64,000 nt of DNA from contig OX940871.1 in the NCBI GenBank assembly GCA_954871525.1, forward strand, positions 3,720,001-3,784,000, read 5' to 3'. Shown piece by piece: positions 12,516-25,800 of this stretch (position 1 is the first letter of the stretch; every line of letters begins with the position of its first letter). The notes beneath the pieces are model-generated. The model did not search any database and was not told the DNA's origin. It saw nothing but the letters and a program-made list of their open reading frames with translations. Source of the DNA: Parietaria judaica (taxonomy: Eukaryota > Streptophyta > Magnoliopsida > Rosales > Urticaceae). The position numbers and the translations under genes are program-made.

Positions 12516-13371
12516 AACCCACTCAGCCACAGCTTCCCTATATATTTCATCGGATAGACGACTTACCTCTTGCTCCCGTTGTAACCTTTTGCACCGCTCG
12601 GCATGCTTTAGTAGGCGGGAGTTGCCGTTGCTCTTCGGATGGGCCTTGAATTCTTTGTCGCATTGGACGCAAATTCCGTACCTATCTTCCAAACCGGTGG
12701 AGTAGTTGTATCTATACTCGGCCCGGAAGTCGTTCTGAACCCGTTAATTTCTTTCGTTTCCTTGGCGGCGGATGCGGGGGCAGACCGCTAGCTCCCGGAA
12801 CCTCCTCCTCCTCGGCGACGTCGGCGTCATCGCCTTGATTCGGGTCATCCGCATCGTCGTCCTCATCATCATCGAGGTCGACGTCGTTGGAATGGTTCCT
12901 CGACCTATTTTCCTAAAAAAATAGGGAAATATTAATATTAATTTAACAATATTAATTTAACATGGAAATATTAATATTAATAGTATTAATTTAATTAAAT
13001 TTTATATAGTTAATTAAAAAAGTTAACAAAATTAAAAATGGTATTATTTATGTGTGAAAATAATTATCAAGCTCTTTTAGACGGAACTCCTCGAGGTTCC
13101 AAGGCCAGATCGACTGGAAAGGATGCTATGATCTCACTTTAGGCCCAAGCTTTTCTAGAAAGAACTCCCCGAGGTTCCCAGGCTAGCTTGGAGGAGATTG
13201 CAAAGCAAACCTTATTTAAAAACCAATCTTTCTAAGACACCATAATCTAATAAGAACTTTATAATTATTACCACACATAGAAGTTACTTTTTTTTTAATT
13301 TTTTTAACTTATTTAAGAAACCATTTAAAGTTTAATTAAACTACTATGATTAAATGATTAATTGATTATTA

Positions 13372-13630
13372 AATCTCAAGAAATTCGTTTTTGATGTGGA
13401 ACATCAGTCGGAACCGCAACCATAGAGCATACTAAGACTTTCAAGAGACGTGTGATTAATTAATTAACTAACTAATTTAACTAGTATGATTAAATAATTA
13501 TTAAATAATTAAACAAATTAGGCAAATATGATTACATGATTATTAACCAACAAACAATCTCAAGAAAATCGTTTCTGATGTGGAAGATCAGTCAAAACCG
13601 CAACCACAGAGCATACTAAGATTTTCAAGA
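13372..13630. repeat. Two ~76-bp direct repeats in the transposase intron
   Basis: 13372-13448 and 13556-13630 share AATCTCAAGAAA, TGATGTGGAA, ATCAGTC, CCGCAACCA and AGAGCATACTAAGA with few mismatches. A second, looser direct pair (GAACTCC.CGAGGTTCC) lies at about 13083-13100 and 13162-13180. Confidence 0.8.
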
Positions 13631-14787
13631 ATTAATATTTATCACAAAAATTAATAATTTAATATTTTAATTTATTATCTAACAAATTAATATCACAAAT
13701 TAAACTAACAAATTAATATCACAAATTAAACTCGATTTTTACCTCGCTTTCGTGGGCTTGATTCGCTTGTTGTTGGTATTGTGCTTGATATTGTTGTTGT
13801 TGCTCGTTGCTAAGGCTGTGCCATTCCAGAAGATTTGTACCTTGATAATTGAGTAAGTTAGTATAAAGACCGCCGTGACCTTGAGAAAATAACAATTGTT
13901 GGTTCGGCCCGACGCCACCGGCAACATATTGAGGATGTGCTGGTAACGGTTGGCTAGAAGAACCGGGAAGTGGAACATTGTGTTGATTCATAACACCGAC
14001 ATTATAATTATGTTGACTAAAAGCCGTCCCGCTATCAATCGACCTCGGCGACGGAATAGTAGCCCGTCCTTTTCCTCGGACATCGGGACGTCCTCGAGAA
14101 CGGTTGTTGCCACTCGACATATTAACGATAAATTAAGCTAGATTAAAACTATATAACACTGATAATAACAACTAAAATAAATACCTAATACTAATAATAA
14201 TAACAACTAACAATAATAACAACTAAATAAACTAAACTAATAACAACTAAAATACCTGAACAATGTATTAAACTAAAAATAGAGAGTATTTATATAACTA
14301 TAAAGTAGTTAAACTATAGACTAAAATCGCAAATTTGAGAGCTTGAGAGAGTTTGGGAGAGTTTGAGATGAAGAGAAGATGTTGTGTGAAAAAAATGAGA
14401 GTGGAATGAGGTATTTATAGGGAAAATGGTGAATGAATTCGAGAAAGAGGGGTAATTAAAGCCCCAACGGTCATTTTTGGGGACCCCGAGGCAATAAGAC
14501 CGTTGCCTCCCAACGGCTCCAAAAACCTGACATGTGGCAGGTACTTTTTCCGTGGAAAGGAAAAAGTCTCCCCTCCCCAACGGCTCTCTGATCTGAGCCG
14601 TTGATCGATTTGATCCAACGGCTCAGATATGACGCGAGTTTTTTTTTTAATGTTTTAAATAACCCGGAACCGGATCTATCCGGTTCCGACTTTAGCCGGA
14701 TCCGGATAGTTTGGGTCCGTTTTTTTTTTTTTTTAAATGTGGATCCGGGTTTTAAACCGGATCCACATTTTTGGGACTACATTCATC

Positions 14788-15826
14788 GTTACAATAGATA
14801 TATTTACTCAATCTGGTAATCTGACATCTAATGTAATTTTACTGTAAATGTTTCAACATTGAGTGAAATTCGTCATAACCACAAATTGCAAATTATCAAT
14901 TATGTCGTTTTCCAATGTAACAGAAATTATGTCGTTTCCAGTGTAGAAACGACATGATTTTCAATAAGGATCAATCATATAATTGTTTATCATTTCTTAA
15001 CATTTTCTTTTGTATAAGTTTAAGGATTTTTTTAATCCTTAATCATGCACTATATTTTCGGTTATTCTTATTAATAAATTTATTTTAACTTATTATCATA
15101 AATATATATAGTAAGGCATTAATATTTTTTCTTCTTATGTACAAAATTAGATTTTACTAAATAGTCAAGCATGCCACGCATCTAGGGGACTATGTGAGTC
15201 GTGAGACAACGCCAACGGCAGCCTCCTAAATGCGACAAAACACCAATTCCATAAGCTCCAACGAACCAGTGCCCATCTCGCAACGTGGTGTCGAATTATA
15301 AGTCCTATATATACATACAATATACAATATTCCATAATCTATTGAGGACGTTAGAAACAGAGGATTTGGATGGTTAAGTCGCCGTCAAGGTCAATGATAG
15401 CAGAATACACCTATGATCCCTCGTCGGAAGTACTCCTGTTGCGGAACTCCCGCTCGATGGAGAAAGAGTTGAATTATTTATGGGAAATGTAGCAGGGTCC
15501 CTAGACTGCCAAAAAGCAGACTACGAAGATCTGGGTATTCTGAAGAAAAAAATAAAAAAACAAAAACAAACAAATAAAACATGTCCAGATTTATTGTCTA
15601 TTTTTTTAATTAAAAATACCCTTAATTTTTAAAATAATTAAAACTATTTTTAGAAAATAATTAAAACAAAATTTAAAATGATGAGAGCCGTTGGATCGTT
15701 TCAATGGCTTAATGAAATAAAATATATTTTTTATAGCAATCACGGCCTAGTCAAGGTCTTTTTTCGGGACCGAAACCTCAGGTTCTGTAAAAGTGTAAGA
15801 AAAATATAGGATTTCTATTTTTTGAA
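14788..15826. other. Spacer between the hAT element and the satellite-bearing region
   Basis: AT-rich DNA with one short open frame behind a TATA-like sequence (listed separately). Nothing else recognised. Confidence 0.4.
15370..15492 (+). CDS. Possible 40-residue peptide or exon fragment, unidentified
   Basis: ATG at 15370 opens 40 codons to TAG at 15490-15492 (MVKSPSRSMIAEYTYDPSSE... ending KELNYLWEM). A TATA-like CCTATATATACATAC lies at about 15303-15317, some 55 bp upstream. The composition is balanced and protein-like, unlike the surrounding AT-rich DNA, and base composition rises over about 15160-15540. It could be a small gene, the first exon of a decayed gene, or chance. I do not recognise the family. 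Confidence 0.25.
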   Translation: MVKSPSRSMIAEYTYDPSSEVLLLRNSRSMEKELNYLWEM

Positions 15827-16302
15827 AAGGGTAAATGAAGCAAATGCCCATTTATGACTCAAGGTTTCAAAAAAATGCCCAAACCTATTTTTGGTAATTA
15901 AAACCACCAACTAATAAAAATATTGACTAATATGCCCTTCCTTTTTTTTCACGTGTAAATAATTTAAATAATGAAAAATCCATAATTATTCTAATTAATT
16001 AAAACAAAATAAATTAATTTCCTTAAATATAGGTTACGTAAAAATCAAATATTTATTTGAATTAATTATATCAAATACAATTCTTTCCTTAAATATAGGT
16101 AAATCAGTATTCAAAATTCAATTAATTCCTTTTTTAACGATTTTATTTGAAAGTGAAAAAATTTATATCAATTTAACAATTAAAATTATAAAAACAAAAA
16201 CAATTCTATTATATTAGCTAAAATTTATTTGTAAACTTTTATTCGATGTTAGTAAACTTATAAGACTTATCTACTATTTCGTAATTTAAGATACCAATTT
16301 GA

Positions 16303-16868
16303 AATAGTATTATTTGTAGGTAAGTTACGAATTGGAAGTGTAATTTTAGTTACAAAATTATAAAAGTAATTCAGTATACTTGTAACTGTAAATTAAGTTA
16401 CGAATTTATAATAGAAAATTCCATCATTGTATTCGTAGTTTCAAATACGAATTATAATAGTATTATTTGTAGGTAAGTTACGACTTGGAAGTGTAATTTA
16501 AATTACAAATTATAAGAGTAATTCAATATACTTGTAACTGTAATTCAAGTTACGAATTTATAAAAGAAAATTCCTTCATTGTATTCGTAGTTTCAATTAC
16601 GAATTGTAATAGTAAGTTATAGGTTACGAAGTTATAACTGTATCCGTAATTGTAATTTAAGTTACGAATTTATAATCTATGTAATTGTAATTCCAATTAC
16701 GAATTTATACAAAAGGTAGTTCTGATAAATGACAAAACTGGGTTTAATCAACATGCACAAAAAATTCGAACTTATTGAGATGAACGGCGATCAAGATGGG
16801 GTTTTACGATTTTGGGCGAGGGGTTTAGTCGCACGAGCTTTCGCGCGAACGAGCTTCTGGGCGAACGA
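16303..16868. repeat. Diverged left edge of the satellite array
   Basis: 16451-16868 is a degenerate 418-bp unit. It aligns with the 521-bp unit but lacks about 100 bp in its AT-rich half. Upstream, 16303-16455 is a further partial copy of the first ~150 bp (AATAGTATTATTTGTAGGTAAG repeats at a spacing of 153). The right half of the 418-bp unit (from about 16680) is nearly identical to the main units, so it has been homogenised with them. Confidence 0.85.
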
Positions 16869-19800
16869 ATTATAATAGTATTATTAGTAGGTAAGTTACG
16901 AATTGGAAGTGTAATTTAAATTACAAAATTATAAGAGTAATTCAGTAGACTTGTAACTGTAATTTAAGTTACTAAGTGTAACTTCACGTACAAATTTAAA
17001 TTGTGAATTTATACATGTATCCGTAATTGTAATTTAAGTTACGAATTATAATTGTAAGGTAAGTTACGAATTTATAATACTAAATCACTATACATATACA
17101 TGCAATTGTAACTTCATGTACGAATGTACAATTACGAATTTGTACATGTATCCGTAATTGTAATTTAAGTTACGAATTTATAATAATAGATCATTATCTA
17201 TGTAATTGTAATTCCAATTACGAATTTATACAAAAGGTAGTTCTGATAAATGACAAAACTGGGTTTAATCAACATGCACAAAAAATTCGAACTTATTGAG
17301 ATGAACGGCGATCAAGATGGGGTTTTACGATTTTGGGCGAGGGGTTTAGTCGCACGAGCTTTCGCGCGAACGAGCTTCTGGGCGAACGAATTATAATAGT
17401 ATTATTAGTAGGTAAGTTACGAATTGGAAGTGTAATTTAAATTACAAAATTATAAGAGTAATTCAGTAGACTTGTAACTGTAATTTAAGTTACTAAGTGT
17501 AACTTCACGTACAAATTTAAATTGTGAATTTATACATGTATCCGTAATTGTAATTTAAGTTACGAATTATAATTGTAAGGTAAGTTACGAATTTATAATA
17601 CTAAATCACTATACATATACATGCAATTGTAACTTCATGTACGAATGTACAATTACGAATTTGTACATGTATCCGTAATTGTAATTTAAGTTACGAATTT
17701 ATAATAATAGATCATTATCTATGTAATTGTAATTCCAATTACGAATTTATACAAAAGGTAGTTCTGATAAATGACAAAACTGGGTTTAATCAACATGCAC
17801 AAAAAATTCGAACTTATTGAGATGAACGGCGATCAAGATGGGGTTTTACGATTTTGGGCGAGGGGTTTAGTCGCACGAGCTTTCGCGCGAACGAGCTTCT
17901 GGGCGAACGAATTATAATAGTATTATTAGTAGGTAAGTTACGAATTGGAAGTGTAATTTAAATTACAAAATTATAAGAGTAATTCAGTAGACTTGTAACT
18001 GTAATTTAAGTTACTAAGTGTAACTTCACGTACAAATTTAAATTGTGAATTTATACATGTATCCGTAATTGTAATTTAAGTTACGAATTATAATTGTAAG
18101 GTAAGTTACGAATTTATAATACTAAATCACTATACATATACATGCAATTGTAACTTCATGTACGAATGTACAATTACGAATTTGTACATGTATCCGTAAT
18201 TGTAATTTAAGTTACGAATTTATAATAATAGATCATTATCTATGTAATTGTAATTCCAATTACGAATTTATACAAAAGGTAGTTCTGATAAATGACAAAA
18301 CTGGGTTTAATCAACATGCACAAAAAATTCGAACTTATTGAGATGAACGGCGATCAAGATGGGGTTTTACGATTTTGGGCGAGGGGTTTAGTCGCACGAG
18401 CTTTCGCGCGAACGAGCTTCTGGGCGAACGAATTATAATAGTATTATTAGTAGGTAAGTTACGAATTGGAAGTGTAATTTAAATTACAAAATTATAAGAG
18501 TAATTCAGTAGACTTGTAACTGTAATTTAAGTTACTAAGTGTAACTTCACGTACAAATTTAAATTGTGAATTTATACATGTATCCGTAATTGTAATTTAA
18601 GTTACGAATTATAATTGTAAGGTAAGTTACGAATTTATAATACTAAATCACTATACATATACATGCAATTGTAACTTCATGTACGAATGTACAATTACGA
18701 ATTTGTACATGTATCCGTAATTGTAATTTAAGTTACGAATTTATAATAATAGATCATTATCTATGTAATTGTAATTCCAATTACGAATTTATACAAAAGG
18801 TAGTTCTGATAAATGACAAAACTGGGTTTAATCAACATGCACAAAAAATTCGAACTTATTGAGATGAACGGCGATCAAGATGGGGTTTTACGATTTTGGG
18901 CGAGGGGTTTAGTCGCACGAGCTTTCGCGCGAACGAGCTTCTGGGCGAACGAATTATAATAGTATTATTAGTAGGTAAGTTACGAATTGGAAGTGTAATT
19001 TAAATTACAAAATTATAAGAGTAATTCAGTAGACTTGTAACTGTAATTTAAGTTACTAAGTGTAACTTCACGTACAAATTTAAATTGTGAATTTATACAT
19101 GTATCCGTAATTGTAATTTAAGTTACGAATTATAATTGTAAGGTAAGTTACGAATTTATAATACTAAATCACTATACATATACATGCAATTGTAACTTCA
19201 TGTACGAATGTACAATTACGAATTTGTACATGTATCCGTAATTGTAATTTAAGTTACGAATTTATAATAATAGATCATTATCTATGTAATTGTAATTCCA
19301 ATTACGAATTTATACAAAAGGTAGTTCTGATAAATGACAAAACTGGGTTTAATCAACATGCACAAAAAATTCGAACTTATTGAGATGAACGGCGATCAAG
19401 ATGGGGTTTTACGATTTTGGGCGAGGGGTTTAGTCGCACGAGCTTTCGCGCGAACGAGCTTCTGGGCGAACGAATTATAATAGTATTATTAGTAGGTAAG
19501 TTACGAATTGGAAGTGTAATTTAAATTACAAAATTATAAGAGTAATTCAGTAGACTTGTAACTGTAATTTAAGTTACTAAGTGTAACTTCACGTACAAAT
19601 TTAAATTGTGAATTTATACATGTATCCGTAATTGTAATTTAAGTTACGAATTATAATTGTAAGGTAAGTTACGAATTTATAATACTAAATCACTATACAT
19701 ATACATGCAATTGTAACTTCATGTACGAATGTACAATTACGAATTTGTACATGTATCCGTAATTGTAATTTAAGTTACGAATTTATAATAATAGATCATT

Positions 19801-22800
19801 ATCTATGTAATTGTAATTCCAATTACGAATTTATACAAAAGGTAGTTCTGATAAATGACAAAACTGGGTTTAATCAACATGCACAAAAAATTCGAACTTA
19901 TTGAGATGAACGGCGATCAAGATGGGGTTTTACGATTTTGGGCGAGGGGTTTAGTCGCACGAGCTTTCGCGCGAACGAGCTTCTGGGCGAACGAATTATA
20001 ATAGTATTATTAGTAGGTAAGTTACGAATTGGAAGTGTAATTTAAATTACAAAATTATAAGAGTAATTCAGTAGACTTGTAACTGTAATTTAAGTTACTA
20101 AGTGCAACTTCACGTACAAATTTAAATTGTGAATTTATACATGTATCCGTAATTGTAATTTAAGTTACGAATTATAATTGTAAGGTAAGTTACGAATTTA
20201 TAATACTAAATCACTATACATATACATGCAATTGTAACTTCATGTACGAATGTACAATTACGAATTTGTACATGTATCCGTAATTGTAATTTAAGTTACG
20301 AATTTATAATAATAGATCATTATCTATGTAATTGTAATTCCAATTACGAATTTATACAAAAGGTAGTTCTGATAAATGACAAAACTGGGTTTAATCAACA
20401 TGCACAAAAAATTCAAACTTATTGAGATGAACGGCGATCAAGATGGGGTTTTACGATTTTGGGCGAGGGGTTTAGTCGCACGAGCTTTCGCGCGAACGAG
20501 CTTCTCGGCGAACGAATTATAATAGTATTATTAGTAGGTAAGTTACGAATTGGAAGTGTAATTTAAATTACAAAATTATAAGAGTAATTCAGTAGACTTG
20601 TAACTGTAATTTAAGTTACTAAGTGCAACTTCACGTACAAATTTAAATTGTGAATTTATACATGTATCCGTAATTGTAATTTAAGTTACGAATTATAATT
20701 GTAAGGTAAGTTACGAATTTATAATACTAAATCACTATACATATACATGCAATTGTAACTTCATGTACGAATGTACAATTACGAATTTGTACATGTATCC
20801 GTAATTGTAATTTAAGTTACGAATTTATAATAATAGATCATTATCTATGTAATTGTAATTCCAATTACGAATTTATACAAAAGGTAGTTCTGATAAATGA
20901 CAAAACTGGGTTTAATCAACATGCACAAAAAATTCGAACTTATTGAGATGAACGGCGATCAAGATGGGGTTTTACGATTTTGGGCGAGGGGTTTAGTCGC
21001 ACGAGCTTTCGCGCGAACGAGCTTCTCGGCGAACGAATTATAATAGTATTATTAGTAGGTAAGTTACGAATTGGAAGTGTAATTTAAATTACAAAATTAT
21101 AAGAGTAATTCAGTAGACTTGTAACTGTAATTTAAGTTACTAAGTGTAACTTCACGTACAAATTTAAATTGTGAATTTATACATGTATCCGTAATTGTAA
21201 TTTAAGTTACGAATTATAATTGTAAGGTAAGTTACGAATTTATAATACTAAATCACTATACATATACATGCAATTGTAACTTCATGTACGAATGTACAAT
21301 TACGAATTTGTACATGTATCCGTAATTGTAATTTAAGTTACGAATTTATAATAATAGATCATTATCTATGTAATTGTAATTCCAATTACGAATTTATACA
21401 AAAGGTAGTTCTGATAAATGACAAAACTGGGTTTAATCAACATGCACAAAAAATTCGAACTTATTGAGATGAACGGCGATCAAGATGGGGTTTTACGATT
21501 TTGGGCGAGGGGTTTAGTCGCACGAGCTTTCGCGCGAACGAGCTTCTCGGCGAACGAATTATAATAGTATTATTAGTAGGTAAGTTACGAATTGGAAGTG
21601 TAATTTAAATTACAAAATTATAAGAGTAATTCAGTAGACTTGTAACTGTAATTTAAGTTACTAAGTGTAACTTCACGTACAAATTTAAATTGTGAATTTA
21701 TACATGTATCCGTAATTGTAATTTAAGTTACGAATTATAATTGTAAGGTAAGTTACGAATTTATAATACTAAATCACTATACATATACATGCAATTGTAA
21801 CTTCATGTACGAATGTACAATTACGAATTTGTACATGTATCCGTAATTGTAATTTAAGTTACGAATTTATAATAATAGATCATTATCTATGTAATTGTAA
21901 TTCCAATTACGAATTTATACAAAAGGTAGTTCTGATAAATGACAAAACTGGGTTTAATCAACATGCACAAAAAATTCGAACTTATTGAGATGAACGGCGA
22001 TCAAGATGGGGTTTTACGATTTTGGGCGAGAGGTTTAGTCGCACGAGCTTTCGCGCGAACGAGCTTCTGGGCGAACGAATTATAATAGTATTATTAGTAG
22101 GTAAGTTACGAATTGGAAGTGTAATTTAAATTACAAAATTATAAGAGTAATTCAGTAGACTTGTAACTGTAATTTAAGTTACTAAGTGCAACTTCACGTA
22201 CAAATTTAAATTGTGAATTTATACATGTATCCGTAATTGTAATTTAAGTTACGAATTATAATTGTAAGGTAAGTTACGAATTTATAATACTAAATCACTA
22301 TACATATACATGCAATTGTAACTTCATGTACGAATGTACAATTACGAATTTGTACATGTATCCGTAATTGTAATTTAAGTTACGAATTTATAATAATAGA
22401 TCATTATCTATGTAATTGTAATTCCAATTACGAATTTATACAAAAGGTAGTTCTGATAAATGACAAAACTGGGTTTAATCAACATGCACAAAAAATTCGA
22501 ACTTATTGAGATGAACGGCGATCAAGATGGGGTTTTACGATTTTGGGCGAGGGGTTTAGTCGCACGAGCTTTCGCGCGAACGAGCTTCTCGGCGAACGAA
22601 TTATAATAGTATTATTAGTAGGTAAGTTACGAATTGGAAGTGTAATTTAAATTACAAAATTATAAGAGTAATTCAGTAGACTTGTAACTGTAATTTAAGT
22701 TACTAAGTGCAACTTCACGTACAAATTTAAATTGTGAATTTATACATGTATCCGTAATTGTAATTTAAGTTACGAATTATAATTGTAAGGTAAGTTACGA

Positions 22801-25800
22801 ATTTATAATACTAAATCACTATACATATACATGCAATTGTAACTTCATGTACGAATGTACAATTACGAATTTGTACATGTATCCGTAATTGTAATTTAAG
22901 TTACGAATTTATAATAATAGATCATTATCTATGTAATTGTAATTCCAATTACGAATTTATACAAAAGGTAGTTCTGATAAATGACAAAACTGGGTTTAAT
23001 CAACATGCACAAAAAATTCGAACTTATTGAGATGAACGGCGATCAAGATGGGGTTTTACGATTTTGGGCGAGGGGTTTAGTCGCACGAGCTTTCGCGCGA
23101 ACGAGCTTCTCGGCGAACGAATTATAATAGTATTATTAGTAGGTAAGTTACGAATTGGAAGTGTAATTTAAATTACAAAATTATAAGAGTAATTCAGTAG
23201 ACTTGTAACTGTAATTTAAGTTACTAAGTGTAACTTCACGTACAAATTTAAATTGTGAATTTATACATGTATCCGTAATTGTAATTTAAGTTACGAATTA
23301 TAATTGTAAGGTAAGTTACGAATTTATAATACTAAATCACTATACATATACATGCAATTGTAACTTCATGTACGAATGTACAATTACGAATTTGTACATG
23401 TATCCGTAATTGTAATTTAAGTTACGAATTTATAATAATAGATCATTATCTATGTAATTGTAATTCCAATTACGAATTTATACAAAAGGTAGTTCTGATA
23501 AATGACAAAACTGGGTTTAATCAACATGCACAAAAAATTCGAACTTATTGAGATGAACGGCGATCAAGATGGGGTTTTACGATTTTGGGCGAGGGGTTTA
23601 GTCGCACGAGCTTTCGCGCGAACGAGCTTCTCGGCGAACGAATTATAATAGTATTATTAGTAGGTAAGTTACGAATTGGAAGTGTAATTTAAATTACAAA
23701 ATTATAAGAGTAATTCAGTAGACTTGTAACTGTAATTTAAGTTACTAAGTGTAACTTCACGTACAAATTTAAATTGTGAATTTATACATGTATCCGTAAT
23801 TGTAATTTAAGTTACGAATTATAATTGTAAGGTAAGTTACGAATTTATAATACTAAATCACTATACATATACATGCAATTGTAACTTCATGTACGAATGT
23901 ACAATTACGAATTTGTACATGTATCCGTAATTGTAATTTAAGTTACGAATTTATAATAATAGATCATTATCTATGTAATTGTAATTCCAATTACGAATTT
24001 ATACAAAAGGTAGTTCTGATAAATGACAAAACTGGGTTTAATCAACATGCACAAAAAATTCGAACTTATTGAGATGAACGGCGATCAAGATGGGGTTTTA
24101 CGATTTTGGGCGAGAGGTTTAGTCGCACGAGCTTTCGCGCGAACGAGCTTCTGGGCGAACGAATTATAATAGTATTATTAGTAGGTAAGTTACGAATTGG
24201 AAGTGTAATTTAAATTACAAAATTATAAGAGTAATTCAGTAGACTTGTAACTGTAATTTAAGTTACTAAGTGTAACTTCACGTACAAATTTAAATTGTGA
24301 ATTTATACATGTATCCGTAATTGTAATTTAAGTTACGAATTATAATTGTAAGGTAAGTTACGAATTTATAATACTAAATCACTATACATATACATGCAAT
24401 TGTAACTTCATGTACGAATGTACAATTACGAATTTGTACATGTATCCGTAATTGTAATTTAAGTTACGAATTTATAATAATAGATCATTATCTATGTAAT
24501 TGTAATTCCAATTACGAATTTATACAAAAGGTAGTTCTGATAAATGACAAAACTGGGTTTAATCAACATGCACAAAAAATTCGAACTTATTGAGATGAAC
24601 GGCGATCAAGATGGGGTTTTACGATTTTGGGCGAGGGGTTTAGTCGCACGAGCTTTCGCGCGAACGAGCTTCTGGGCGAACGAATTATAATAGTATTATT
24701 AGTAGGTAAGTTACGAATTGGAAGTGTAATTTAAATTACAAAATTATAAGAGTAATTCAGTAGACTTGTAACTGTAATTTAAGTTACTAAGTGTAACTTC
24801 ACGTACAAATTTAAATTGTGAATTTATACATGTATCCGTAATTGTAATTTAAGTTACGAATTATAATTGTAAGGTAAGTTACGAATTTATAATTCTAAAT
24901 CACTATACATATACATGCAATTGTAACTTCATGTACGAATGTACAATTACGAATTTGTACATGTATCCGTAATTGTAATTTAAGTTACGAATTTATAATA
25001 ATAGATCATTATCTATGTAATTGTAATTCCAATTACGAATTTATACAAAAGGTAGTTCTGATAAATGACAAAACTGGGTTTAATCAACATGCACAAAAAA
25101 TTCGAACTTATTGAGATGAACGGCGATCAAGATGGGGTTTTACGATTTTGGGCGAGGGGTTTAGTCGCACGAGCTTTCGCGCGAACGAGCTTCTGGGCGA
25201 ACGAATTATAATAGTATTATTAGTAGGTAAGTTACGAATTGGAAGTGTAATTTAAATTACAAAATTATAAGAGTAATTCAGTAGACTTGTAACTGTAATT
25301 TAAGTTACTAAGTGCAACTTCACGTACAAATTTAAATTGTGAATTTATACATGTATCCGTAATTGTAATTTAAGTTACGAATTATAATTGTAAGGTAAGT
25401 TACGAATTTATAATACTAAATCACTATACATATACATGCAATTGTAACTTCATGTACGAATGTACAATTACGAATTTGTACATGTATCCGTAATTGTAAT
25501 TTAAGTTACGAATTTATAATAATAGATCATTATCTATGTAATTGTAATTCCAATTACGAATTTATACAAAAGGTAGTTTTGATAAATGACAAAACTGGGT
25601 TTAATCAACATGCACAAAAAATTCGAACTTATTGAGATGAACGGCGATCAAGATGGGGTTTTACGATTTTGGGCGAGGGGTTTAGTCGCACGAGCTTTCG
25701 CGCGAACGAGCTTCTGGGCGAACGAATTATAATAGTATTATTAGTAGGTAAGTTACGAATTGGAAGTGTAATTTAAATTACAAAATTATAAGAGTAATTC

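Larger units (their letters stand above)
11642..14120 (-). pseudogene. hAT transposase remnant (BED finger, hAT-like fold fragment, dimerisation domain)
   Basis: Plausible exons are 13743-14120, about 12228-12915 and 11642-12139, with GT/AG signals. Exon 1 is a Ser/Gln-rich N-terminus. Exon 2 starts acidic (DVDLDDDEDDDADD), then a basic RKRKK segment, then a BED-type zinc finger (C-x2-C in GICVQCDKEF, then HAERC). It continues directly into FLYCAAVIVDPTLKL, which in intact elements lies hundreds of residues further on, so the catalytic core is deleted. The last exon has the C-terminal dimerisation domain (EYPVLSMLARDILTIPVSTV, SSEAAFSLAGRLLEPRRKS). There is also a frame break between the RKRKK segment and the BED finger. 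It is therefore not expected to encode an active transposase. Confidence 0.9.
11154..14779 (-). mobile_element. hAT transposon, defective, with intact ends and 8-bp target duplication
   Basis: The element begins TAGTCCCCAAAAACC at 11154 and ends TTTTTGGGACTA at 14779, an imperfect inverted pair. The 8 bases outside each end are identical: CATTCATC at 11146-11153 and 14780-14787. An 8-bp target duplication is the hallmark of hAT elements. Both subterminal regions carry several GC-rich motifs of the CCGGAACCGGAT / GGATCCGGGTTT type in both orientations, as expected for transposase binding regions. The inside holds a broken transposase gene on the minus strand. Length is 3,626 bp. Confidence 0.93.
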
